Assembly (NCBI GenBank): GCA_903887775.1 | Contig: CAISRB010000020.1 | Span: 1 to 64,000, forward strand | Reading direction: 5' to 3' | DNA: 64,000 nucleotides | Origin: an uncultured Bacteroidales bacterium | Lineage (GTDB): Bacteria; Bacteroidota; Bacteroidia; Bacteroidales; FEN-979 | The notes under the pieces: generated by a model | Databases searched by the model: none | What the model was told of the DNA's origin: nothing | What the model saw: the letters and a program-made list of their open reading frames with translations, nothing else | In this document: piece by piece, positions 43,383 to 53,200 of the stretch | How the letters are laid out: each line of letters opens with the position of its first letter | Numbering within the stretch: the stretch's first letter is position 1 | Translations under genes and position numbers: made by a program

Positions 43383-44996
43383 CTAACCCAAGTAATACCG
43401 GATCAGGTCATTGGTTGAACTGTCATGATTCAGCGGCTTCTGTCTGTCCTGCAGTTCGGGAATGATTTTCATGGCAAGCACTTTACCCAGCTCCACTCCC
43501 ATCTGATCAAACGGATTGATCCCCCAAACGACTCCCTGCGTAAAAACAGCATGTTCGTACATGGCAACAAGTTTGCCCAGATATTCGGGAGTTAGTCTTT
43601 CCATGAAAAATGTCGAAGACGGACGGTTCCCTTCGAATACCTTATGGGGCGCCAGCGTATCTGAAACGCCTTCTTTTTTTACTTCGTCGGCGGATTTTCC
43701 GAATGCCAGGGCCTCTCCCTGAGCGATCATATTGGCGATGAGGTAGTCCTGATGAAGAGGAAGCGGGTTCAGCGATTTTCTGAATCCAATGAAATCACAG
43801 GGGATAAGAGAAGTTCCCTGGTGTATCAGCTGGTAAAATGAGTGCTGACCGTTGGTTCCCGGCTCGCCCCAGTATACGGCGCCGGTCTGGTAGTCAGTCG
43901 CCGTCCCGTCCAGAGTTATGTGCTTGCCATTACTTTCCATCGTGAGTTGCTGGAGATAAGCAGGGAAACGTTTCAGATAATTATCATACGGCAGCACCGC
44001 CTGGGTCTGGGCATTGAAGAAATCGATATACCAGATTCCCAGAAGTCCCATTATCACCGGGATGTTTCGTTCAAAAGGTGTTTTGTGAAAGTGCTCATCC
44101 ATCTGGTGAAAGCCATCCAGCATCGCATAAAAATTATCAGGCCCGATAGCGATCATCGTGGATAATCCGATGGCAGAATCCATGGAATACCTTCCGCCTA
44201 CCCAATCCCAGAAGCCAAACATGTTCAGGGTATCGATTCCGAATCCGCTGACTTCTTTTTCATTGGTCGAAACGGCTACAAAATGACGGGCAATAGCCTG
44301 TTCGCTCACAAGTCTTTCCAGAAGCCATGTTCTCGCTCTGCGGGCGTTGGTCATGGTTTCCAGGGTAGTGAAGGTCTTCGAAGATACGATGAACAAAGTT
44401 TCTTCGGCCTGAAGATCTCTGACCGCTTCAGCCAGGTCATTCCCGTCGATGTTCGATACAAAACGGAAAGTAAGGTTGTGCTGAGCATAAAACTTCAATG
44501 CCTCATAAGCCATTACCGGCCCTAAATCGGAACCTCCTATGCCAATGTTTACTATATTCCGGATTGGTTTTCCTGTGTAACCTTTCCATTCTCCCCGTCG
44601 GACGCTGTTTGCAAACCGGGTCATTTTTTCAAGCACTGAATGTACTTCGGTAACCACGTTCTTTTGATCGACCATTATTATTGATCCTTTCGGCGCCCGT
44701 AAAGCGGTATGAAGCACAGCCCTGTTTTCGGTAATGTTGATTTTTTCTCCCGAAAACATAGCTTCAATATTAGCGGCAAGACCTCTTTCCCTTGCAAGAC
44801 GAACAAGAAGGTCAATTGTTTCGGTTGTGATGCGGTGCTTTGAATAGTCAAAATAAATACCTGTATCTTTTATAATGAAACGTTCCCCTCTCTTTGCATC
44901 GCCTGCGAATAAAGACCTTAACGAGGTGCTTTTAATTTCCTGAAAATGAGAATACAGGGCCTTCCAGGCCGGTGAATCAGTTAATCGGTTTTTCAT
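43383..44996 (-). CDS. pgi: Glucose-6-phosphate isomerase
   Basis: 537 residues. It interconverts glucose 6-phosphate and fructose 6-phosphate in glycolysis and gluconeogenesis. Visible are the phosphate-binding [17 protein letters not shown], the ESNGKHI loop with the catalytic Glu, the PGI signature [19 protein letters not shown] with the catalytic His, and [14 protein letters not shown] with the catalytic Lys. Length and motifs fit the long eukaryote/proteobacterial-like PGI class. A dispersed non-coding repeat lies directly before its start codon (45017-45084). Confidence 0.96.
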   Translation of the reverse strand: MKNRLTDSPAWKALYSHFQEIKSTSLRSLFAGDAKRGERFIIKDTGIYFDYSKHRITTETIDLLVRLARERGLAANIEAMFSGEKINITENRAVLHTALRAPKGSIIMVDQKNVVTEVHSVLEKMTRFANSVRRGEWKGYTGKPIRNIVNIGIGGSDLGPVMAYEALKFYAQHNLTFRFVSNIDGNDLAEAVRDLQAEETLFIVSSKTFTTLETMTNARRARTWLLERLVSEQAIARHFVAVSTNEKEVSGFGIDTLNMFGFWDWVGGRYSMDSAIGLSTMIAIGPDNFYAMLDGFHQMDEHFHKTPFERNIPVIMGLLGIWYIDFFNAQTQAVLPYDNYLKRFPAYLQQLTMESNGKHITLDGTATDYQTGAVYWGEPGTNGQHSFYQLIHQGTSLIPCDFIGFRKSLNPLPLHQDYLIANMIAQGEALAFGKSADEVKKEGVSDTLAPHKVFEGNRPSSTFFMERLTPEYLGKLVAMYEHAVFTQGVVWGINPFDQMGVELGKVLAMKIIPELQDRQKPLNHDSSTNDLIRYYLG

Positions 44997-45016
44997 GCCT
45001 GAATAATTTGTTTCTT

Positions 45017-45084
45017 AATACCCATAAGGAATACACATATTGTAATTCACGGTTTGAATTAAGGTGGCTAATATGGGTATTTCA
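45017..45084. repeat. Dispersed non-coding repeat, copy 2, with 10-base terminal inverted repeats
   Basis: AATACCCATA (45017-45026) and TATGGGTATT (45072-45081) are perfect inverted repeats 45 bases apart. The inner part contains TTCACGGTTTGAATTAAGG. The element resembles 34702-34757. It lies 20 bases upstream of the pgi start, so it may be a 5' leader structure, an operator or a remnant of a small mobile element. Confidence 0.5.
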
Positions 45085-45101
45085 CTTTGAATCGTTCGGT
45101 T

Positions 45102-45602
45102 TTACTTTGCCAGCGTGCTAAGTGCAGCCTGCCAGGCCGGACGTGCCGTTGCCCAGTTGCCTTTAAAGTACTTGGGGCTGATATTGGATTCCAGGGTTCC
45201 TGCCAGACCGGCAACGCTTTTCACTGTGTTGGCAGCTTTGGCATTCTTGATCCATTTGTCTTTCACTTTCCCCCAGCCTGCATCCAAGGCGCCAGGCAGT
45301 AATCCGCCCTGAAGCGATTGTAATGCTGAAGAAGCGCCTGCAGCATCCGTTATATTACTCACTTTACTGACAAAATTACCTTTATTTTTCTTGAAAGAAT
45401 CGGTAAAGGCATTATCGGAAATCCCGTTTGTAAGCTGCCCGATCAGGCTGCCGATATTAGCCTGGTTTGTGGCTTTCTTGACATCGGACTTTGCATTTTG
45501 TTCTGCTTCCTTTACATCAGCGGATGTTGGGACTTTAATGTTCTGGGCCTGGATTCCAAATGCAAAAAGGCACAAAATGACAAACGATACTGCTGCTTTC
45601 AT
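45102..45602 (-). CDS. Small secreted protein of unknown function
   Basis: 166 residues with a signal peptide (MKAAVSFVILCLFAFGIQAQ). The mature part is mostly helical, rich in Ala, Asn, Lys and Gly, with no Cys. It has a repeated style of short helices (IGSLIGQLTNGI, ASSALQSLQGGLLPGAL, AANTVKSVAGLAGTL) and ends in WQAALSTLAK. I do not recognise a family. It is expressed from its own promoter candidate (45646-45675) and shares no operon with pgi, since the dispersed repeat lies between them. Confidence 0.65.
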   Translation of the reverse strand: MKAAVSFVILCLFAFGIQAQNIKVPTSADVKEAEQNAKSDVKKATNQANIGSLIGQLTNGISDNAFTDSFKKNKGNFVSKVSNITDAAGASSALQSLQGGLLPGALDAGWGKVKDKWIKNAKAANTVKSVAGLAGTLESNISPKYFKGNWATARPAWQAALSTLAK

Positions 45603-45645
45603 GGTGTTCGGTTTTTAAAAGTTAATGCTCTTTATGATTGCATTG

Positions 45646-45675
45646 TAAAGATAATAAAAATCAATAGAAAGTCAA
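45646..45675 (-). promoter_or_regulatory. Promoter candidate of the small secreted protein gene
   Basis: On the minus strand TTG (45675-45673) is followed after 19 bases by TATCTTTA (45653-45646), one mismatch from the TAnnTTTG -7 box. The predicted start near 45639 gives a leader of about 37 bases. Confidence 0.4.
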
Positions 45676-45812
45676 TTAAAAAACCTGAGGATCGTGATAC
45701 CGGATACGGTTGGAAAATGATGCCCGGGGCGAAACATTAAACCGGCCCGGTCATCCAGTTATGCACCGGCAATAATCCCGGGATTTCACTGCTTTAATCA
45801 ATCTCATTGAAG

Positions 45813-45850
45813 TAAAAAAAAGGGTGCCAGTGAAAACTGTGACACCCTTT
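45813..45850 (-). terminator. Rho-independent terminator of the 103-residue protein gene
   Basis: On the minus strand AAAGGGTG (45850-45843) pairs with CACCCTTT (45827-45820), extended by CAGT/ACTG within the loop side. A run of eight T follows (45820-45813). It lies 32 bases behind the stop at 45882. Confidence 0.85.
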
Positions 45851-45881
45851 AGACCGAATTTTCGGTTTGATCAGGATCTGA

Positions 45882-46193
45882 TCATCCCCATTTCTGCACG
45901 GCAGCTCCGATACCCGGACCGCCTTTTGCAAGATCTTCCGGGCTCATTACCGGAACGTAATCGACATCAGCCCCCAGCCATAAAAAAAACGGTTCTGAAA
46001 TCGCCGGTATTTCCGACGCATCGTTTATGTTTAAAACGATATAGGCTCCCCTGTGCCCGCAAATTGTTGTAAAATAAGCTGTTTCTGCTTTGATCTGAGT
46101 AAGCAGTTCATGCATTTTATGTCCGAATTGCGGATCTCTGATCGCCTCATTCCCTTTCTCAAGGGACATCTTAACTTTCATAATATATTTCAT
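45882..46193 (-). CDS. Small cytoplasmic alpha/beta protein of unknown function
   Basis: 103 residues, no signal peptide. The order of strands and helices (MKYIMKVKMSLE, MHELLTQIKAETAYFTT, GAYIVLNIND, WLGADVDYVPVMSPEDLAKG) fits a small ferredoxin-like or dimeric alpha/beta-barrel protein. I do not recognise the family with certainty. It forms its own transcription unit: a strong terminator lies downstream, and the leader contains a long inverted repeat (46203-46271) that could act as a structured 5' element. Confidence 0.65.
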   Translation of the reverse strand: MKYIMKVKMSLEKGNEAIRDPQFGHKMHELLTQIKAETAYFTTICGHRGAYIVLNINDASEIPAISEPFFLWLGADVDYVPVMSPEDLAKGGPGIGAAVQKWG

Positions 46194-46202
46194 GATAATT
46201 CT

Positions 46203-46271
46203 CCTTTGAAGATTAATTTGACATTCTTAATTGATTATTTTAAAGCATTGTCCTTAATAATCTTCCAAAGG
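46203..46271. repeat. Inverted repeat in the leader of the 103-residue protein gene
   Basis: CCTTTGAAGATTA (46203-46215) and TAATCTTCCAAAGG (46258-46271) pair over their whole length with a single bulged base; the loop is 42 bases and very AT-rich. It ends ten bases before the start codon at 46193, so the stem would include or cover the ribosome site TTCTCC/GGAGAA. Confidence 0.45.
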
Positions 46272-46315
46272 TAATATAGATTTAGTCTAATTTAACATTA
46301 TCGGGAAATTATTTT

Positions 46316-47209
46316 TCATTTGCTGTCCTTAATGTCCACTACTTCATACATATTCTTTCCATTCTGAACAATCGGCTGGTAATAGGTTTCGCCGACCTGG
46401 ACGTAGGTGACTTCCCCAACTTTCACTTCTTTCCCTCCCTCGGGCAGGTTTTCTACCACCGCTCCGGCTGTTGGCTGCACAACCGTATACCCACTGCTGG
46501 TTTTACTGTAATAAGTGCCCCCGTAATAATAATTGTTCGTGGTTTCATTGATTACAACAGTTTGTGAGCCCGGAGGCAAAGTAACAATAGTGGCTCCCAC
46601 CGGAGCAGGCACGACGGTATATCCGCTGCCGGAGGCAACATAATATACACCCTGGTCATAATGATATTGCTGGCTTGCAACGGTCACAATGATGGCGGTT
46701 GCAGCCATCGTAGCAACGATAAAACCCACGGGATGCCATACCGGACCCCAGCGGTAAGGAGTATAGGGATGATACGCGTATGGATGATAGCAATAATACG
46801 AATGCCCGCCATAAGCATAAGGGGGCCTTGGATATGGCTTTGGATTAGCCACCACTACCGTGCTCTTGTTGACATTCACGTTAACATTCTTGCTATTGTC
46901 AACGTTTACATTTTTCTTACTGTTGTCAACATTTACATTATTCCCGCTGACATTGGTTTTATTCCCTGTTGCAGGTTTGGTGTCGCCTGCTTTCCTGTTT
47001 GACGTCTTTTGGTTTTCCCCTGCAGGAGCTGCCTTTCTGTTTTGGGCAGGTTTTGAAACAGCTTCCCGGTTCTGGCCTGCCCCTGCTCTCTGGCCGCCAC
47101 CTGCTTCCCGGCCTTCCCTTTGTGAGAAGACTGAAACCGGTAAAAGAATTCCCAGAAATCCCACAAACAAGCATATGTGGAAAAGCCTGAAATTGAATCT
47201 CGTTTTCAT
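46316..47209 (-). CDS. DUF6515-like envelope protein with Asn/Val/Lys repeats
   Basis: 297 residues. A signal peptide precedes a long low-complexity stretch: Arg/Gly/Ala/Lys-rich (about 32-85), then a repeat of NVNVDNSKK type (about 88-115) and a Tyr/Pro/His-rich part (YYCYHPYAYHPYTPY). A hydrophobic segment (VGFIVATMAATAIIVTVA) is flanked by paired domains with the pattern YDQGVYYV-x-GYTVV-x-P-x-GA-x-V-x-LP, repeated as YYGGTYYSKTSSGYTVV. The repeat matches the DUF6515-type domain seen in many bacterial envelope proteins of unknown role. It is 10 bases behind the preceding secreted protein gene, so the two form an operon. Confidence 0.7.
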   Translation of the reverse strand: MKTRFNFRLFHICLFVGFLGILLPVSVFSQREGREAGGGQRAGAGQNREAVSKPAQNRKAAPAGENQKTSNRKAGDTKPATGNKTNVSGNNVNVDNSKKNVNVDNSKNVNVNVNKSTVVVANPKPYPRPPYAYGGHSYYCYHPYAYHPYTPYRWGPVWHPVGFIVATMAATAIIVTVASQQYHYDQGVYYVASGSGYTVVPAPVGATIVTLPPGSQTVVINETTNNYYYGGTYYSKTSSGYTVVQPTAGAVVENLPEGGKEVKVGEVTYVQVGETYYQPIVQNGKNMYEVVDIKDSK

Positions 47210-47219
47210 ATGTTAAAAT

Positions 47220-47690
47220 TTATTTTGTTGGCTTGACCAGGAATGGCACGTTTTGCAGGATCTTCATACGTATAGTTCCCAGGATGTAGTATTCGATCTG
47301 GTAAAACTGGGTTGCAACGATGCCATCGGATATGGCCTTCACCTTGCCGTAATAAGAGTTGATAAGGTCATCGGTCTTTTTCTGAAGTGCGATCACAGAT
47401 TTTGTCCATGCATCGGCCTGTTCGGGAGTGAAATCAAAATAATGGTCGGCATACTGCTTTAAAATAGTAATGCGTTCCCTGCCAAGGGCCTTGCGCTGGG
47501 TTTCATATTCGTCGTAAAGCTTCCAGAAAGCGTCTTTCTGCGCTGGAGAAGGCTTTACAAAATCAGCAACAACGGCTTTTTTATCACGGCCGAAAGCGGC
47601 CTGTACGAGGTCAATTTCTTCTTTGTTCGACTGTGCCCATGCAAAGGACGTTAGGAACAACACAGAAATAAGTAATAAACACTTTTTCAT
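47220..47690 (-). CDS. Small helical secreted protein of unknown function
   Basis: 156 residues from MKKCLLLISVLFL at 47690. An upstream in-frame ATG at 47741 would bury the signal peptide and overlap the -7 box, so it was not chosen. After the signal peptide (to about FAWAQ) the chain is helical with KPSPAQKDAFWKLYDEYETQRKALGRERITIL and FTPEQADAWTKSVIALQKKTDDLINSYY. This resembles Spy/LTXXQ-like periplasmic helical proteins, but the LTxxQ motif itself is absent. The DUF6515-like gene follows by 10 bases. Confidence 0.65.
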   Translation of the reverse strand: MKKCLLLISVLFLTSFAWAQSNKEEIDLVQAAFGRDKKAVVADFVKPSPAQKDAFWKLYDEYETQRKALGRERITILKQYADHYFDFTPEQADAWTKSVIALQKKTDDLINSYYGKVKAISDGIVATQFYQIEYYILGTIRMKILQNVPFLVKPTK

Positions 47691-47727
47691 AATTTTTCTT
47701 AATTTTATAGGTGAATATCTTATAAAA

Positions 47728-47764
47728 CAAATATAAGACATTTACTGGAAAGTCCGGCACCAAA
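47728..47764 (-). promoter_or_regulatory. Promoter candidate of the two-gene secreted-protein operon
   Basis: On the minus strand TATATTTG (47735-47728) matches the TAnnTTTG -7 box. A TTTG (47764-47761) lies 25 bases upstream, a few bases further than usual. The predicted start near 47721 gives a leader of about 31 bases before 47690. Confidence 0.35.
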
Positions 47765-47865
47765 AAAACGCTCGCCTGATTTAACTGGTCAGAAGTACAA
47801 TTTCACCAATTTTGTGCATTAAGTCATCGACTGAATATTCATCTGTACCTTAAGTTCTGTTTCTT

Positions 47866-50226
47866 ATGATTCATCAGGCAAGGATTACAATCTCAGTAAT
47901 TTTACTAATACTCTGTTCGCCGTTTCATTTGATGGCCCAGCAAGCCTCGGGGATAGTCCAAAATCCGCATAAATCCGGGAGCAAACCAGTCTTCCTGGCG
48001 AATCCTTCCTCATGGATCAACGAAAGCTACACTCAGCTTAATGAGCTTTATCTCGACCATGACGAACTGAATATTGATTCGGGAGCTCTCTTTGACCAGT
48101 TCAGGGAGCATGAAGTCATCATTGAACTACTGAGAAACACTTTTTACTTCGATGTTCCTTCTTTGAACATCCGATCAGTTTATAATATGAAGATGAGGGT
48201 TGCATCAATCCTTGATGACATTTCCAAATGGCAGCGAAGGATACATAAAGTAAACGAAAAACTGGTAAAGAAAACCAATGAAATCGAGCGGATAAAACAT
48301 GAAATAACTGATTTCAGATTACAATCCGACAGTATCTTCCTGAACAACTATAAGGATGCTGTAAGCAGTTTGCTTAACCGCCAGCAGATTGCAGAAATAC
48401 AGATACTGGCTGCCCTTAAACTGAATACGTCCATTGAAAACAAAATAGTTGAAACCTATTCGCATATTTATCTTTTCTACTCCGATATTTCGAAATTACT
48501 GCAAAAAGAAGAAACCACACTCTTCAACAAGGAACTGCCTCCCCTCTGGCAGTCTTCCCCCGAAGCTTATCCACTGGGTATCCGCGATGTGGTTATTGCC
48601 AGTTTTCAACAGACTCTTGAGTCAATTAAATATTACGGAAAATTATCGATCTGGCGGATCATTATTTTCAGGGTCATGCTTTTTCTGTTATGCCTTATCC
48701 CGATTAAGATCTTTAATGATGAACTCCGGAAGAATAAACTGCTCAAGGACCTCAAACTGAAATTTCTTGAAAAATTTCCGAAAACAGCTTCCCTTATTAT
48801 GGGCCTGGCACTTTCACCTTTCCTTTTTGTTCATCCGCCTCATGCCTTCCTCGAATTTATTTTTATCGGCATCACGTTTACCGTTACGATGCTGACCTTA
48901 AAAAATTATCCGAACCTGAACAGGCCTTTGGTTATTATGCTCATCGCAGCCTTTCTCTTGTTATACCTGATCAATTTCTTCGTAACGCCTACCTTCATCG
49001 GCCGGTTTATCTATGTTTTATCCATATTGCTTCTGATCCCGCTGTTTTTTATCAACAGACAACTAAAAACCTATGGAATAGTGTATGAAAAGACTGTACG
49101 CCTGATGGTTTTTTTCCTTGGGATTCATCTTATTGCAGGCTGGATTATGGTTATCCGGGGTAATTACACCCTTGGAAGATCCGTCATCATTGCTGCATAC
49201 AGCATGGCAATTCTAATTATGATACTCAGGGTCGCCATTTTTACTTTACTCGATTACCTCGAAATAATTGCTTATTTCTTCAACAAGGAAGCAAAAACAA
49301 TAAGGATCAACTCAAAACTGGCTTATGAAAAAACCCTGCCTCTGCTGATTTTTTTATCCTATGTTTTCATCATTGTCGCTTATTTATACAACATGAACCT
49401 GTTCGACCTGGCAAAGTCGGGCATGATGAACTTTTTAACTTCAACAAGAACGCTCGGTTCCACTGAATTTACTTATCTCAGTGTTGTTGCTTTTTTTGCC
49501 TCTGTTTATTTTTCGTTTGTTCTGGCCTCCCTCCTGCGTTCTGTACTTGAGCCAAGGCACGATCACAATAGTGATAAAAGAAGCAGGCTGGGCAGTTACC
49601 TTTTGCTTCTCCGGTTACTCATTCTCTGTTCCGGGTTTGTTGTAGGTTTGCTGGCTTCAGGACTGCCACTGACAAATTTTGCAATATTCCTTGGCGCACT
49701 TGGGGTTGGCATCGGCTTCGGGCTGCAAACCCTTGTAAGCAACCTGGTCTCCGGGATTATCATTGCATTTGAACGCCCGTTTGTAGTTGGTGATTATCTT
49801 GATTTTGGCAATGGAAAATGCAAAGTCAAGGAAGTTAACCTCAGGGCTACTACTTTAGCGACCGAATATGGTGCTGATATTTTAATCCCAAACAATACGT
49901 TGCTGTCACAAAGCCTGCAAAACTGGACAATCACAAACAGGCAGCGGTTTATTGAAATGAAGATTCAGACAACCCACGACACGAACCCGTACAATGTGAT
50001 CGATATTATACAAAAATGTATGCAAAACCAGAAAAATATTGTCCCTGAAAAAACTGAAGTTTTATTCTCCGAGATCAATGATTTCGGCCTTGTGTTTACC
50101 GTTAAGTTACTGGTCTATAACATAGCTATCGAGAATATTATAAAAAGCCAGCTTCTGTCGGTCATTCATACTGAATTCGCCAAACACGGCATTCGTTATC
50201 CGGAAAGGAAACATCTTACAATATAA
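47866..50226 (+). CDS. Large MscS-family mechanosensitive channel
   Basis: 786 residues with a signal peptide and a periplasmic, partly coiled-coil domain (about 30-260). It continues with about ten membrane helices (from about 265) and the MscS core near the C-terminus: GALGVGIGFGLQTLVSNLVSGIIIAFERPFVVGDYLDF, then the beta domain with TTLATEYGADILIPN and NWTITN. This is the layout of MscK/YbiO-like large channels that open under membrane tension and release solutes during osmotic downshock. It is 33 bases before the GH31 gene on the same strand, but the substrates are unrelated and co-transcription is unproven. Confidence 0.92.
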   Translation: MIHQARITISVILLILCSPFHLMAQQASGIVQNPHKSGSKPVFLANPSSWINESYTQLNELYLDHDELNIDSGALFDQFREHEVIIELLRNTFYFDVPSLNIRSVYNMKMRVASILDDISKWQRRIHKVNEKLVKKTNEIERIKHEITDFRLQSDSIFLNNYKDAVSSLLNRQQIAEIQILAALKLNTSIENKIVETYSHIYLFYSDISKLLQKEETTLFNKELPPLWQSSPEAYPLGIRDVVIASFQQTLESIKYYGKLSIWRIIIFRVMLFLLCLIPIKIFNDELRKNKLLKDLKLKFLEKFPKTASLIMGLALSPFLFVHPPHAFLEFIFIGITFTVTMLTLKNYPNLNRPLVIMLIAAFLLLYLINFFVTPTFIGRFIYVLSILLLIPLFFINRQLKTYGIVYEKTVRLMVFFLGIHLIAGWIMVIRGNYTLGRSVIIAAYSMAILIMILRVAIFTLLDYLEIIAYFFNKEAKTIRINSKLAYEKTLPLLIFLSYVFIIVAYLYNMNLFDLAKSGMMNFLTSTRTLGSTEFTYLSVVAFFASVYFSFVLASLLRSVLEPRHDHNSDKRSRLGSYLLLLRLLILCSGFVVGLLASGLPLTNFAIFLGALGVGIGFGLQTLVSNLVSGIIIAFERPFVVGDYLDFGNGKCKVKEVNLRATTLATEYGADILIPNNTLLSQSLQNWTITNRQRFIEMKIQTTHDTNPYNVIDIIQKCMQNQKNIVPEKTEVLFSEINDFGLVFTVKLLVYNIAIENIIKSQLLSVIHTEFAKHGIRYPERKHLTI

Positions 50227-50259
50227 CCGGTATTCATTATTGACACATTTTCAAATAGA

Positions 50260-53200
50260 ATGAGTAAATTCTGCACCTTCATTGCCATCATTTTCCTGTC
50301 AATCCCTGTGCTTGGGCAGAAAAATCCAGGATCTGGCGGCAAGGTATTCTGGAAAGAGGATTTTTCGGCAGGAAAGCTCCCTGAAGGATGGATCAGTAAG
50401 GCCGTAAACGACAGCAACGTGGTGTGGGAATGCACCAATCAACCATTTCCCGGCTCTTATGGCCGGGATCAGCAGTCGCCGCCAATAGCCTCTGAAAGCG
50501 GGGGTTTTCATATGCAGTTTGCCCCTGGTGTAAAAGTTGATAAATACTACCGGAGGTGGGAAAAGAAAGGCATATGGCCTGATGCGTACTTTCAGACTCC
50601 TGCCATCGACTGTTCCGGGAAAAGCTCGGTAGTGCTTACGTTCATGCAGAACTTCATGTGGAACGACTGGGGGAAAGTCAGGGCCGACGGGGGATTATAT
50701 ATAGGTGTATCTTTGAACGGCAATGAATGGAAGGAATATGAAGTGAGGCATGGAATCGGCCCTGAAGCAGACTGCCCGAACCCCATGCATATTGAACTGA
50801 ACATCACTCAAACAGCTGCTTATCAGAAGACCGTTTACCTGAGGTTTTACTGGAAAGGGATATACGCCTGGTACTGGATGGTAGATGACATCAGGCTTGC
50901 TGAAGCCCTGGATACGGATCTTTCAGCCTCCTCGATGGTTTCCCATAGACAAACAGGAAATTCATTTTCGAAGGCCGATATGTTCCGTTTTAAGGTTGTA
51001 AACCTGAGTTCAAAAGCCATTGAAAAGCCTTTTGATTGCTGGCTTAAGATCGACAAACGGGAAGCTGTAAAAGTAGTTGTTCCTATCAGCGACAAACATG
51101 TCCTGGAAATAATCGATACGGTTGAGGTTGATTTTCCCCCGGCCGACCTTACGGACTATGGTATTCACAGGATAAAATTCTATACTTCCCTGCCTGAGGA
51201 TGAAAGGAAGGGAAACGATACACTGTCGATGCAACTGTATTCAGGGGCTTACCAGCTTGGAGCGGTTACCGGCTTCACCTGGTCAGGAGAGACTTTCACG
51301 TTCGAATGTAACAATGCCCGCGTGAATGTTGAGTTTTGCAGGGATGATATATTCAGGATTCAAATGGCTTATGACGGCCTGTTCACAAACCCTGCCGGGA
51401 GCGACATCGTGATCAGTCCGCCGAAAGGGCAGGTCGGGGTTCAATTCGTGGAAAAAGAAGGATACTACCTTATGACCACATCAGCTGTTGCACTTCGCGC
51501 ATATAAAAATCCCCTGCGATTTGCAATGTACAAGCCGGATAACAACACCCTGGTATGGGAAGAAAACCGATGCCTGACCTACGGCAAAGAAACCGTGCAA
51601 TACCTCAGCCGGGGAGAGAAGGAATATTTTTACGGGGGCGGAATGCAGAACGGCCGCTTCTCTCATCGCGACAAAACAATTTTGTTGCGGATCGACTGGA
51701 ACTGGGAGGAAGGCGGAGCTCCCAATCCCTCTCCGTTTTACATGAGTACCAATGGCTACGGGGCCTTAAGGAATACATACGCACCCGGGGAATACGCTTT
51801 CAGGGACACGGTAAAGCTTTCGCATTCGGAAGCCCGTTTTGACTGTTATTATTTTGCCGGCGGATCGCTGAAGGAGATCCTTAATGCTTATACCGATATT
51901 ACAGGCAAGCCCTTTCTGCCTCCACGCTGGGCGCTGGGCATGGGCGATGCGAACTGTTACAACCGCGGGGCTAATAAAAGCCATAATACCAGCGGTCACA
52001 GTGGTACGACCCCTGATGTCATTTCACTGATTGCCGACCAGTATATTGCCCACGATATGCCGCGGGGATGGATACTTCCCAACGATGGTTACGGTTGTGG
52101 TTATACAAAGCTGGATTCAGTAATTGCCGAGCTGGGCAAAAGAGGTTTTCATACCGGTTTGTGGACCGAAAACGGGGTCGAAAAGATAGCGAGGGAAGTG
52201 GGACAGTATGGAAGCCGTCTCTGCAAGCTTGATGTGGCATGGGTTGGCGAAGGATATAAATTCGCAATTGACGGATGTAGAGCCGCTTATGAAGGGATAG
52301 AGAATAACAGCGATGCCCGTGGTTTCATCTGGTCGGTATGTGGCTGGGCAGGTACTCAGCGCAATTCGGTGGTATGGACAGGCGATCAGAAAGGAAGCTG
52401 GGATTATATCCGCTGGCATATTCCGACTGTTATCGGCTCTGGACTATCGGCCCAGAATTGCGCTACGGGGGATGTCGACGGCATTTTTGCCGGAAGTGAC
52501 AAAACCTTTACCCGCGACCTGGAGTGGAAGTGCTTCACCCCCGTGTTCATGTCGATGTCGGGCTGGGCCCCTAAAGACAAGCAGCCTTACGTTTACGGTG
52601 AACCTTATACATCCATTAACCGCAAATTCCTGCGTCTGAAGTTACGCCTTACTCCGTATATGTACACATTATGTCATGAGGCATATATGACTGGGGTTCC
52701 TGCTGTTCGTGCCCTTGTTCTGGAGTACCCGGGTGATCCTGTAGCCCGGGGAAATGAGACCCGATATGAATTCCTGCTTGGTAAGAACCTGCTTGTGGCA
52801 CCGGTTTACCGGGATGAAGAAAAACGTGACAGCATTTATCTGCCTGAAGGCCGGTGGTTCGATTACTGGGACGATACCTTATATGAAGGAAAAACCTGGT
52901 TAAATGCTTATCCGGCTCCATTGGATAAATTGCCGCTTTTCGTTAAGGCTGGTTCCATTATCCCCATGTACCAGCAAATGAATTATGACAATGAGCGTCA
53001 GGCCGATACACTTACTTTAGACGTTTATCCGGGTCAGGACGCTGAGTTTGCCATGTTCGAAGACGAAGGGTCAGACAGGGAATACAGGATGGGGAAGTTT
53101 GCCATGACCAGTCTGTCTGCCATCTGTGATGCCCATAACCGGCTTACCGGGATCAAAATCGGCCCGTCTGAAGGTGATTATAAGGGGAAACTCCAGTCCC

